A DNA stretch of 15,417 nt from Dechloromonas sp. (GCA_017302355.1 JAFLDQ010000074.1:1-15417), one strand, 5' to 3'; counted from the stretch's first letter, positions 1 through 5,971 are shown. Numbers and translations are program-made. The notes: a model not told the origin generated them from the letters alone.

Positions 1-342
1 CGCCAATCGCGCCTGCAAGGGCGCGACCTGGGCGGCCAGGATTCCCGGCGCCAGATCGCCAAGGAGTTTGTGCGCCGCCAGCAGCGCGTACAGTTCGCCG
101 GCCGAGAACCACAGGCCGGGAAGCTCGTAGGCCGGGCCGTCGGCCCTGATGTTCTCGAAACGATACCCGCCGGCCTCGCGATCCCAGGCAATCGGCGCGT
201 GCAGGCGGTCGCGCAGATACTCCATGTCGCGTTTGAAAGTGGCGCGTGACACGTCGAGTTCTTCCAGAAAGACGCCGATCGGCACCAGGCCCCGCTCGTG
301 TAGCATCTGGTCGATCTTGTAGAAACGCTCGGTACGGTTCAT
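1..342 (-). CDS. WYL-type helix-turn-helix transcriptional regulator, N-terminal part (runs off the left edge)
   Basis: A minus-strand reading frame opens at an ATG at 342 and stays open to the window edge, giving 114 residues beginning MNRTERFYKIDQMLHERG. The first 60 or so residues look like an HTH_11/DeoR-type winged helix: a start-proximal helix (RFYKIDQML), a recognition region (LDVSRATFKRDMEYLRDRL) and a wing (IAWDREAGGYRF). The continuation (AYELPGLWFSAGELYALLAAHKLL) is the linker normally seen before a WYL domain. The WYL domain itself would lie beyond the window and is not seen. WYL regulators commonly accompany bacterial defence loci and bind nucleotide or nucleic-acid ligands. The gene sits 45 bp after hepT in the same direction, with a 16-bp palindrome in the gap, which suggests control of the island or autoregulation. 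No clear ribosome binding site precedes the ATG. Confidence 0.75.
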   Translation of the reverse strand, partial: MNRTERFYKIDQMLHERGLVPIGVFLEELDVSRATFKRDMEYLRDRLHAPIAWDREAGGYRFENIRADGPAYELPGLWFSAGELYALLAAHKLLGDLAPGILAAQVAPLQARLA

Positions 343-367
343 CGCGTGAGAATCGGTCGGGTCGGGG

Positions 368-383
368 CATGCCGCGCGGCATG
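368..383. promoter_or_regulatory. Perfect 16-bp palindrome between hepT and the WYL regulator (candidate operator)
   Basis: CATGCCGCGCGGCATG is perfectly self-complementary and lies in the 45-bp gap between the hepT stop (388) and the regulator start (342). No run of T follows on either strand, so it is a poor terminator candidate. A dimeric regulator site, possibly for the adjacent WYL protein, is an inference from position alone. Confidence 0.3.
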
Positions 384-387
384 GCGC

Positions 388-861
388 TCAACGGAAAAAC
401 GTTGCTTTCGCGTAGTCGACCGCACGTACGGCGATCTGTATCAATGTCGGAGCGTCGGCGGCCAGCGCGTTGATGAACCGTGTACGCCCGGCATCGTCGG
501 GATCGTACTCATGGGCACCCAGGTTGCGCGGCACGCGCATCGCCCGCCAATGGTCGACGTTCTCCAGAATGCCGATCTTCTCCATGCGGGAGAAAACCCG
601 GTTCATGTCCACGGCATCTTCCCCCGAGAGCAAGACCAACTCCCGGAAAACACCGCTCAACAGATCCTGCAACTTGCCAAAGCGCTCGACCAGCGCCGAA
701 ACCGACTCCAGCAATACCGGGTCGAGCAGGCTCAGGCTGTCCAGCGGATACGGATTGCACCCGAGGCTGAATTCGAGATGACCAGTCAGCCGTTCGACCG
801 CCTCCAGTTTCTCTGCCAGCAATGCCCGGTGCTCGGCAAGAATCCTTGTGTCGAGCGTCAT
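388..861 (-). CDS. hepT: HepT-like HEPN ribonuclease toxin
   Basis: This 157-residue, helix-rich, acidic protein has the HEPN catalytic signature near its C-terminus: RNLGAHEYD, with R112, N113, H117 and Y119. That matches the RNxxxH-x-Y motif of HepT toxins. In studied HepT-MntA pairs the HEPN protein is an RNase, and the partner MNT enzyme adds AMP to the motif tyrosine to silence it; Y119 is the equivalent residue here. The start ATG overlaps the end of the upstream nucleotidyltransferase gene by four bases (ATGA), so the pair is translationally coupled with the antitoxin first, as expected for this system. The N-terminal 100 residues are diverged from the best-known HepT proteins, so this could be a distinct subfamily. 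Family assignment rests on motif plus partner. Confidence 0.8.
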   Translation of the reverse strand: MTLDTRILAEHRALLAEKLEAVERLTGHLEFSLGCNPYPLDSLSLLDPVLLESVSALVERFGKLQDLLSGVFRELVLLSGEDAVDMNRVFSRMEKIGILENVDHWRAMRVPRNLGAHEYDPDDAGRTRFINALAADAPTLIQIAVRAVDYAKATFFR

Positions 862-1181
862 GACAGGCGTTTGCCGGAGAGGCGGGCAATGCGATGGATC
901 GACCGCTCGCGGTCCTCGGCGTCCTTGACGATCAGATCGACCGGCAAGGCCAGCAGGGCTTCCAGTTGCGCCAGCGCCCGGGCGCGCAACCGGTAATCTG
1001 CGCTGATCGGCGTTTCGACGAAAACGTCCATGTCGCCGCCGCGGGCACTATCGTCCAGGCGCGAACCGAAAATATAAGTCACAGCATCGGCGCCGAAATG
1101 TCGATGGATCGTGTCTTGCAGGAGGTTGCGCTGGTTTTCGGAGAGTCGCATGGGCTGATGGTAGCGCTTCGAATCAGGCAC
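858..1181 (-). CDS. mntA: MntA-type nucleotidyltransferase antitoxin
   Basis: This 107-residue minimal nucleotidyltransferase carries GSRLDDSARGGDMDVFVE (residues 39-56). That is the polymerase-beta-fold motif G39-S40-x9-D50-x-D52, with intact metal-binding aspartates. Lone MNT domains next to HEPN proteins act as antitoxins that AMPylate the toxin. The open frame starts at GTG 1181, one base after the stop of the upstream 32-codon ORF, with GAGG about 14 bases upstream. An ATG at 1151 (residue 11, MRLSENQRN) is an alternative start and would still leave the whole catalytic domain. The 3' end overlaps hepT by ATGA. Both motif aspartates are present, so the enzyme is predicted active. A standalone nucleotidyltransferase of another role is unlikely given the adjacent HEPN gene. 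Confidence 0.82.
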   Translation of the reverse strand: MPDSKRYHQPMRLSENQRNLLQDTIHRHFGADAVTYIFGSRLDDSARGGDMDVFVETPISADYRLRARALAQLEALLALPVDLIVKDAEDRERSIHRIARLSGKRLS

Positions 1182-1182
1182 C

Positions 1183-1281
1183 TCAACACTTCGCCTCGAA
1201 TAACACGCGGTGTTCGATCACCAGCGCACGAACCTGTGTCAATTCTCGACTTCTGAACTCCTCTGGCATGCAGTGGGACAT
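1183..1281 (-). pseudogene. C-terminal remnant of a DUF4160-like protein (32 codons, still open)
   Basis: This short frame starts with an ATG two bases after the restriction gene stop and ends one base before the mntA GTG. Its product contains EEFRSRELTQVRALVIEHR, which resembles the tail of DUF4160 proteins (a phenylalanine, then EL..IR.LV.EHR..LF.K). The usual upstream part of that family is absent: the preceding DNA codes for the restriction enzyme C-terminus. I read it as the tail left when another gene replaced the front of a DUF4160 gene. DUF4160 genes are commonly paired with DUF2442 genes and have toxin-antitoxin-like layouts. It may still be translated by coupling between its two neighbours. 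The family match is from memory of the consensus. Confidence 0.45.
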
Positions 1282-1283
1282 GC

Positions 1284-4200
1284 TCACCCCACCCATCCGC
1301 CCTCCGACTGCTTGGCGCGGCCGAGGGCTTCGAGCATGGCGAGGATTTCGGGGAGGCGTTTCTTCCACGGGCCCTTGCCGGCGAAGCGGGCGGCGAGGGC
1401 GGATTCGTCTTGCGGGTGCGGCGAGAGCTGGTCGGCGATGGCGCGGACTTGTTCGGGGAGCGTGGCCGGCCAGGGGCGTTTTTCGGCGGGGGCGGTTGCG
1501 GTCGACGGCGGTTTTTCGGGCAAATCCATTTTGGCCTGTTTTTGCGGGTCGACCGCGGCGGACGGGTTCTGGAAGTCGGGGCGCAGCCAGCGGATGCGGC
1601 CGGCGGCTTCTTCGGCGGCGCGCTCAAGGTTGAGGGCGACGAGGCGGTCGAGCAGGGCGTCGGCAAGGCCGCCCTCACCCCCGGCCCCTCTCCCGGTGGG
1701 CGAGGGGAGGAGGTCGCTCCAGCCGTAGGCGGCGAGGACGGCGGCGTCGAGTTCGTCGTGGAGCTGGCGCAGGATGGCGACGAGGCCGGTTTCGTGGATG
1801 GCCTTGTCCCTGGCGGTGAGTGTCTCGCCGCTGCGCAGCTTGGCGAGGACGTTGTACATGCCGGTCAGCGTCAGGTCCGGGTGGGCGGCCTGCTGGCGCT
1901 TGCGGTGGGCGTCGAGTTGTTCGGCCAGTTGGGCGATGCGGGTTTGCTGCTCGGGGCTGGCGGCGGGGAAGGGGAAAGGGTCGAAGCAGAGGGTTATGTT
2001 GTAGCGCGGGCGATCTTCCAGCGTGCCGCCAGCGGCCAGCGCCCAAATGACGTGGGTTTGTGACGACAGCACGCCAAGGTGGAAGGCGTCGACGCTTGCG
2101 ATGGCAACCAAACCTTGGTCCGGAAGGATCGTGCCGTCGATGAATTGAAAGACACGGTGTTTGGCTGTTATCGCGGTGACGATATATCGCTGCTGACTGG
2201 CGATCGCGGCGCGCATAAGCGGTTGGTTCTCGCCGAGCAGCCACCAGTTGTCGCGATAGCTTGCACGGTTGTTCTGGTCACGCTCCGGTTTGACCCGTTC
2301 GAGGACCCATTGGTAAGCGGCTGGGTAACGGCAGCGGGTTTCTTCGACGCTCATGCCGTAGAGATCGATCACCAAAACGCCGCGTGGCTTGTCAGTTAAA
2401 TCCTTGCCGTTGCGGTAGGGGCGGATGCGGTCACAGGGTTGCAGTTTGGCGGCTTGGTCGGGCGTGACAACAAAGCCGGAGCCGAATACTTGAATACCGC
2501 GATTGGCCAAATTTTCATTTGCCCGCAAGGACCTAGCCCCGACGACATCGGCGCCGATGGTCAGGTCGGCGTGGATGCGGCCGGTTTTTGCCGCAAATTC
2601 GACGTGGACCGCATCGCTCTCGGCGCCGCCTTCGGCAACGACCGTTTGCAGCAGACCGTGCCCCTCACCCCCGACCCCTCTCCCCACGGCGTGGGGCGAG
2701 GGGAGTGCGGTGCCGACGGTCATGGCGATGCGCACGCTCGCGCCGCTGGCGGCGTCGACCCACGGGTGGTCGGGAATGGCCCAGGCGATGAAAAGGGGCT
2801 TGCTCCCCTCGCCCCGCTGCGCGGGCTGGCTGGCGGACAAACAATCGGGGCTTCTGCTCCCCTCGCCCCGCGGCGCGGGGAGAGGGGCCGGGGGTGAGGG
2901 GCGCAATGCCTCCTCCAGCCCCTGGTAAATGGCTTCCAGTACGGATTCGGTTTCCTGCAAGACCTCGTTGTTCCAGAAGCGCAACGTCTTTACGCCCTCC
3001 GCCTCCAGTTTGGCTGCGCGTTGCTGGTCGTAGGCCGCCTGTTCAAGATGCTGACTGCCGTCGAGTTCGATGGCGAGGTGAGCCGCCGGGCAATAGAAAT
3101 CGAGGAGGTAGCCGGCCATCGGGTGTTGGCGGCGAAATTTGGCCTCCAGCACCTGGCGATTGCGCAGCAGGTGCCACATCAGGGTTTCGGCATCGGTCTG
3201 GTTGGCGCGGAGTTCGCGGGCGTAGCGCTTCATTTTTTCCGCCGATGCGGTTGGCCCCTCACCCCCGGCCCCTCTCCCCGCCGGGCGGGGCGAGGGGGGC
3301 GAAAGGCTGGCTTGTCTCCCCTCTCCCCCCGTGAGAGAGGCTAGGGGTGAGGGCGGGTTCAGGTGGTGTTCCAGCACGCGGCGGTTGAAGGTCTGCTTGA
3401 GGCTGTTGGTGGTGATGAAGCCGAAGCGCCGGGCTTCGCCGCGGCGGACGAGGGCTGCGGCGTGGTGCCACCAGAACATGACGAAATCGGCGGAATCGGG
3501 CACCTCGGGCCAGGCGGCGCGCAGGGCTTCGGTGTAGCCGTCGCCGAGGGCCTGGCGCATGCTGGCGGCGCCGATGAAAGGCGGGTTGCCGACGATGTAA
3601 TCGGCGACGGGCCAGTCGGCCGGGCGGGGGTTCCGGTAACGCTCCAGCGGGATTCGGGCCGTTTCGTCGGGCACCTTTTCGCCGGTGACGGGGTGCGGCT
3701 TGGTTGTGCGGCCATCCCAGCGGGTGAGCGGTTGGCCGGCGCCGTCGGTGGCGAATTCAACGGCGTCGCAGGCGAGCACGGCGTCGCGGCACTCGATGTT
3801 GTGAAAATCGCGCAGGATGGGGCTGGGCGGCAGGCCGCTGCCCTGGGTGCGGAAGTGCCATTGCAGGTAGCCGATCCACAGCACCATTTCGGCGATGGCG
3901 GCGGCGCGCGGGTTGATTTCGAGGCCGAGGAACTGGTGCGGGTCGACGGTCAGGCCTTCAACCTCCAATCGCTGCTGCGTGTCGCCGAGCTGGGCGAGGG
4001 TGTCGAGGACTTCGCCTTCGAGACGCTTCATGTGCTCCAGCGTGACGTAGAGGAAGTTGCCGGAGCCGCAGGCGGGGTCGAGGACGCGGGTGGTGCACAG
4101 TTTGTGGTGCCAGGCGCGCACCAGCCCGGCGGCTTGACCTAGCTTGCCTTCGTTGGCGAGCAGCAGGGCGGCGGCCTGGGTGTCGCGCCAGCCGGCGCGC

Positions 4201-5315
4201 AGCGGCTCGATGACGGTGGGCAGGACGAGGCGGTCGACGTAGGCGCGCGGCGTGTAGTGGGCGCCGAGGTCGTGGCGCTCCAGCGGGTCGAGGGCGTTTT
4301 CGAGCAGCGAGCCGAAGATGGCGGGTTCGACTTCGGCCCAGTCGGCGCGGGCGGCTTCGAGCAGCAATTCGATCTGGTTGCGGTCGACCGGCAAAACCTC
4401 GGGATTCTTGAACAGCTTGCCGTTGAAGCGCGGCAGCCGGGCGCGGATGGCGATCGAGAACCGGCCTTCGTCCATCGCCTTCCACAGTTCGGCGGCGAGC
4501 GGGACAAACTGGCTGGCGGCGTCGCCCGCACCGCCGCCCTCACCCCCGGCCCCTCTCCCGGCGGGAGAGGGGAGGAGGAAAGATTTGAGCAGGGCGGTGA
4601 AGGCGCCGTCGCCGTTGATTTTGGGCAGCAGGCCGACATCCTCGGCGAACATCGAGAACAGGCAGCGCGACAGGAAGGCGGCGACGCGCTCGGCGGTGTA
4701 TTGGCCCTCCAGCGACTTGGCGACGCGGGCCAGGCGCACGGCGATGTCGCGCGTGGCGCGGGCGGTGCGGCGGGCCGGGTCGAGGCTGTGCGGGTCTTCC
4801 CAGACGGCCTTGAGGCGGGCGCGGATGTCGTCGCGGGCGAGGTCGTCGAGCTTGATGCGGTGGCTGCGCGGGTCGGGAAAGGGCGTGTAGCTGCCGCCGG
4901 TGCAGGTGAATTCGGCGTAGAGCTCGATGACGTTGCCGACATCGATGACCATCAGGAAGGGCGGCCGGCCTTCGTCGGCCGGCAGGTGGCGCGCGTAGTT
5001 CTCGGCCTGGCCGCGGGCGCGCATGAGAGCGTCGTCGAACTGGCGGGTGGCGGCGCCGGCGCGAATCTTCTTGGCTTCGCCGATGAAGCTGCCGCGCTTG
5101 TAGCAGTCGATGAAGCCGTTGCTGGTGCTGCCGTCGCCGTGGTGAAAGACGATGCGGCGCTCGAAGACGTAGGGATTGTCGCGGGTGTCTTCGTCGGCCG
5201 GCTGGGGTGGGGCGACTTCCAGGAAGGCGCAGAGATCGGCGATGAAGAGCTGGTAATTGGCCCGCTCGGAGCCGCCGACGTTGCGCCAGCGGGCGAGGAG
5301 GGTGTCGATGTGCAT
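1284..5315 (-). CDS. MmeI-like (type IIL/IIG) restriction-modification enzyme with an embedded DUF559 nuclease
   Basis: This 1343-residue single-chain restriction-modification protein has an N-terminal nuclease motif, FIDCYKRGSFIGEAKK: D70-x9-E80-x-K82, the MmeI pattern. The SAM-binding motif I is LDPACGSGNF near residue 410, and the adenine N6-methyltransferase motif IV is NPPF near 576. Host-family sequence resumes with IPDHPWVD and continues to a C-terminal helical region ending GGWVG. MmeI-like proteins are usually about 900-1000 residues. The excess here is a DUF559 nuclease (about residues 695-803) plus several in-frame palindromic repeats read as PSPxGRGxGGEG-type peptides. No stop or frameshift interrupts the frame and the catalytic motifs survive, so function is plausible though unproven. 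The ATG lies 22 bp after ccdB with a hairpin in place of a ribosome binding site. Two bases separate its stop from the DUF4160 remnant, so it may share a transcript with mntA-hepT. Confidence 0.85.
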   Translation of the reverse strand: MHIDTLLARWRNVGGSERANYQLFIADLCAFLEVAPPQPADEDTRDNPYVFERRIVFHHGDGSTSNGFIDCYKRGSFIGEAKKIRAGAATRQFDDALMRARGQAENYARHLPADEGRPPFLMVIDVGNVIELYAEFTCTGGSYTPFPDPRSHRIKLDDLARDDIRARLKAVWEDPHSLDPARRTARATRDIAVRLARVAKSLEGQYTAERVAAFLSRCLFSMFAEDVGLLPKINGDGAFTALLKSFLLPSPAGRGAGGEGGGAGDAASQFVPLAAELWKAMDEGRFSIAIRARLPRFNGKLFKNPEVLPVDRNQIELLLEAARADWAEVEPAIFGSLLENALDPLERHDLGAHYTPRAYVDRLVLPTVIEPLRAGWRDTQAAALLLANEGKLGQAAGLVRAWHHKLCTTRVLDPACGSGNFLYVTLEHMKRLEGEVLDTLAQLGDTQQRLEVEGLTVDPHQFLGLEINPRAAAIAEMVLWIGYLQWHFRTQGSGLPPSPILRDFHNIECRDAVLACDAVEFATDGAGQPLTRWDGRTTKPHPVTGEKVPDETARIPLERYRNPRPADWPVADYIVGNPPFIGAASMRQALGDGYTEALRAAWPEVPDSADFVMFWWHHAAALVRRGEARRFGFITTNSLKQTFNRRVLEHHLNPPSPLASLTGGEGRQASLSPPSPRPAGRGAGGEGPTASAEKMKRYARELRANQTDAETLMWHLLRNRQVLEAKFRRQHPMAGYLLDFYCPAAHLAIELDGSQHLEQAAYDQQRAAKLEAEGVKTLRFWNNEVLQETESVLEAIYQGLEEALRPSPPAPLPAPRGEGSRSPDCLSASQPAQRGEGSKPLFIAWAIPDHPWVDAASGASVRIAMTVGTALPSPHAVGRGVGGEGHGLLQTVVAEGGAESDAVHVEFAAKTGRIHADLTIGADVVGARSLRANENLANRGIQVFGSGFVVTPDQAAKLQPCDRIRPYRNGKDLTDKPRGVLVIDLYGMSVEETRCRYPAAYQWVLERVKPERDQNNRASYRDNWWLLGENQPLMRAAIASQQRYIVTAITAKHRVFQFIDGTILPDQGLVAIASVDAFHLGVLSSQTHVIWALAAGGTLEDRPRYNITLCFDPFPFPAASPEQQTRIAQLAEQLDAHRKRQQAAHPDLTLTGMYNVLAKLRSGETLTARDKAIHETGLVAILRQLHDELDAAVLAAYGWSDLLPSPTGRGAGGEGGLADALLDRLVALNLERAAEEAAGRIRWLRPDFQNPSAAVDPQKQAKMDLPEKPPSTATAPAEKRPWPATLPEQVRAIADQLSPHPQDESALAARFAGKGPWKKRLPEILAMLEALGRAKQSEGGWVG
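1672..1713. repeat. Palindromic GC-rich repeat, copy a
   Basis: The plus strand reads CCCTCACCCCCGGCCCCTCT followed by a stem closing with GCGAGGGGAGG. It lies inside the restriction gene near its 3' end and is translated as LLPSPTGRGAGGEGG (residues about 1201-1215), disturbing no frame. Same orientation as copies b, d and f. Confidence 0.8.
2661..2705. repeat. Palindromic GC-rich repeat, copy b
   Basis: The unit starts CCCCTCACCCCCGACCCCTC and closes GTGGGGCGAGGGGAG. It interrupts the restriction protein after RIAMTVGTA and is read as LPSPHAVGRGVGGEG (about residues 871-885). Host-like sequence lies on both sides (IPDHPWVD before, LLQTVV after), so it looks like an insertion separate from the DUF559 cassette. 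Confidence 0.8.
2800..2825. repeat. Partial copy of the palindromic repeat (stem only)
   Basis: TTGCTCCCCTCGCCCCGCTG matches the first half of copy c, but the GGGGGTGAGGGG tail is missing. It lies 30 bp from copy c and is read as SQPAQRGEGS. It probably marks the outer boundary of the DUF559 insertion, where host sequence (PLFIAWAIPDHPW) resumes. Confidence 0.5.
2856..2902. repeat. Palindromic repeat copy c, inverted; one flank of the DUF559 cassette
   Basis: This copy is opposite in orientation to a, b, d and f. Its 25 bases at 2877-2901 are the exact reverse complement of 3255-3279 in copy d. The match continues to about 44 bp (2858-2901 against 3255-3298), differing only in the loop. The two copies bracket the DUF559 coding segment with their GTGAGGGG tails facing inward. 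Confidence 0.9.
2903..3254 (-). mobile_element. Repeat-flanked DUF559 nuclease cassette inserted in the restriction gene
   Basis: Between inverted copies c and d lies a complete DUF559 domain starting with its own methionine (ATG at 3233, residue 695 of the fusion). Its features are KRYARELRANQTDAE, RRQHPMAGYLLDFYCP, AIELDGSQH and LRFWNNEVL. D739, E750, D752 and H756 are the likely catalytic residues of this Vsr-like PD-(D/E)XK fold. GGCGGA lies four bases before the ATG, so internal initiation of a free nuclease is possible. No transposase is present. Calling the unit mobile is an inference from the flanking inverted repeats and its placement inside another gene. Confidence 0.6.
3253..3300. 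repeat. Palindromic repeat copy d; other flank of the DUF559 cassette
   Basis: Direct orientation, with a 25-bp exact inverted match (3255-3279) to copy c. It is read on the minus strand as SPPSPRPAGRGAGGEG (about residues 672-688), immediately before the DUF559 domain. Confidence 0.9.
3315..3355. repeat. Palindromic repeat copy e (diverged, inverted)
   Basis: It reads CCCCTCTCCCCCCGTGAGAG and closes GGGGTGAGGG, a diverged relative of copy c in the same orientation. It stands back to back with copy d and is translated as PPSPLASLTGGEG. It abuts host sequence (QTFNRRVLEHHL) and so marks the other outer boundary of the insertion. Confidence 0.7.
4537..4577. repeat. Palindromic repeat copy f
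   Basis: It begins CCCTCACCCCCGGCCCCTCT and closes GCGGGAGAGGGGAGG, the closest match to copy a. It is read in frame as LLPSPAGRGAGGEGG (about residues 247-260), in the linker between the N-terminal nuclease and the methyltransferase. Confidence 0.8.
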
Positions 5316-5318
5316 GAT

Positions 5319-5337
5319 GGCGGGATTCTAACCCGCC
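5319..5337. promoter_or_regulatory. Hairpin over the restriction gene translation start
   Basis: GGCGGG and CCCGCC form a 6-bp GC stem with a 7-base loop, filling the 22 bp between the ccdB stop and the restriction gene ATG. No Shine-Dalgarno sequence is visible there. On the minus strand it ends three bases before the ATG, so it could sequester the start region until ribosomes finishing ccdB open it. Its lack of a T tract makes it a poor terminator. Confidence 0.4.
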
Positions 5338-5649
5338 TCAGTATTCGCCGATGACCTTGTCGATGGCGGGTCTGATTTTGGCGCGGTCGGTGAGGCTCAG
5401 TGCGCCGACGGGGTTGCGCAGTCGCGTATTGTCGATGGCGAATATTTCATCGGATGACAGGACGAAGGCGCCGACGCCGGGTACAGCGACCAGCGGGTAA
5501 ATGATTTCGGTCGGCTGGCTGTTGGCGCGCAAGGGGATCACGACCGAGGTGCCAGTACGGCTGCTGATGTGGTTGTTCTGAATGACGACGAGGTAGGGAA
5601 TGTCGAGCTTCTTCTGGCCGGGGTTTGGGTAGATGTCGAACTGCGGCAT
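5338..5649 (-). CDS. ccdB: CcdB family toxin (gyrase poison)
   Basis: This 103-residue protein starts MPQFDIYPNP and contains YLVVIQNNHISSRTGTSVVIPL, then YPLVAVPGVGAFVLSSDEIFAI and a C-terminal helix ending KVIGEY. This order (N-terminal strand, 'VVIPL' strand, 'YP' strand, C-terminal helix) and the length match the CcdB fold. CcdB toxins trap DNA gyrase on cleaved DNA by binding GyrA. The start lies three bases after the stop of the CcdA-like gene, the usual antitoxin-first order. The final residues differ from the F-plasmid WGI ending that contacts gyrase, so activity cannot be assumed. A chromosomal stabilising or relic pair next to a restriction gene is the likeliest role. Confidence 0.85.
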   Translation of the reverse strand: MPQFDIYPNPGQKKLDIPYLVVIQNNHISSRTGTSVVIPLRANSQPTEIIYPLVAVPGVGAFVLSSDEIFAIDNTRLRNPVGALSLTDRAKIRPAIDKVIGEY

Positions 5650-5652
5650 GGG

Positions 5653-5904
5653 TCAGATGCGGTCGAATTCTTCGCCGGCCAGGCCGGTTGCAGCGATCAA
5701 TTTTCCGTGTTCGATGATGGCGTCGGCGTTTCTCTCCAGCCAGGCGCGGTTTTCCAGTGTTTCGAGCAGTTGGGCGAGCAGTGCTTCGGTGTGGGCCGAA
5801 AGGTTGATTTGCTGCTTGTAGGGTTCGAGGCGATCCAGTAATTCCTGGCTGATCGAAAGCGAGAGGCGGCCCTTACGGGCGGCGTTGAGTTCGCTGGCAA
5901 GCAT
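5653..5904 (-). CDS. ccdA: CcdA family antitoxin
   Basis: I chose the ATG at 5904 (MLASELNAARKGRLSLSISQ) because GGAG sits six bases upstream. The frame is also open from an ATG at 5940, which has weaker spacing and would start inside a palindrome. The 83-residue product has an N-terminal DNA-binding-like strand (GRLSLSISQELLDRL) followed by a helix and an acidic C-terminal tail, AWLERNADAIIEHGKLIAATGLAGEEFDRI. That tail matches the CcdA region that binds and neutralises CcdB. It lies three bases before ccdB. CcdA with CcdB normally represses its own promoter, and the palindrome at 5929-5944 is the candidate operator. Confidence 0.82.
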   Translation of the reverse strand: MLASELNAARKGRLSLSISQELLDRLEPYKQQINLSAHTEALLAQLLETLENRAWLERNADAIIEHGKLIAATGLAGEEFDRI

Positions 5905-5928
5905 TGGAATCTCCGTGTGCATCTTGAT

Positions 5929-5944
5929 GCGTATGATCATGCGC
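5929..5944. promoter_or_regulatory. Near-perfect palindrome upstream of ccdA (candidate autoregulatory operator)
   Basis: GCGTATGATCATGCGC is self-complementary at 14 of 16 positions, with a perfect ATGATCAT core. It lies about 25 bp upstream of the preferred ccdA start. Operator function is inferred from position and from the usual autoregulation of ccd operons. Confidence 0.35.
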
Positions 5945-5971
5945 CTTCGGGATGGTTCCGGTCAACCTCGC

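Noticed and set aside
2903..3254. DUF559 block as a normal part of the MmeI-like domain order
   Set aside because: It starts with its own methionine, is flanked by inverted repeats and separates sequence blocks that read as continuous in MmeI-like proteins from memory; an alignment is still needed.
1672..4577. The repeated GC-rich units as a CRISPR array
   Set aside because: Copies are unevenly spaced by hundreds of bases, occur in both orientations, are translated within a gene and have no spacer-sized intervals or cas genes nearby.
4257..5354. Long plus-strand open frame (365 codons) opposite the restriction gene
   Set aside because: It is low-complexity Gly/Ala/Val-rich with no family motif, mirrors the codons of the well-supported minus-strand gene, and is expected from the high GC content.
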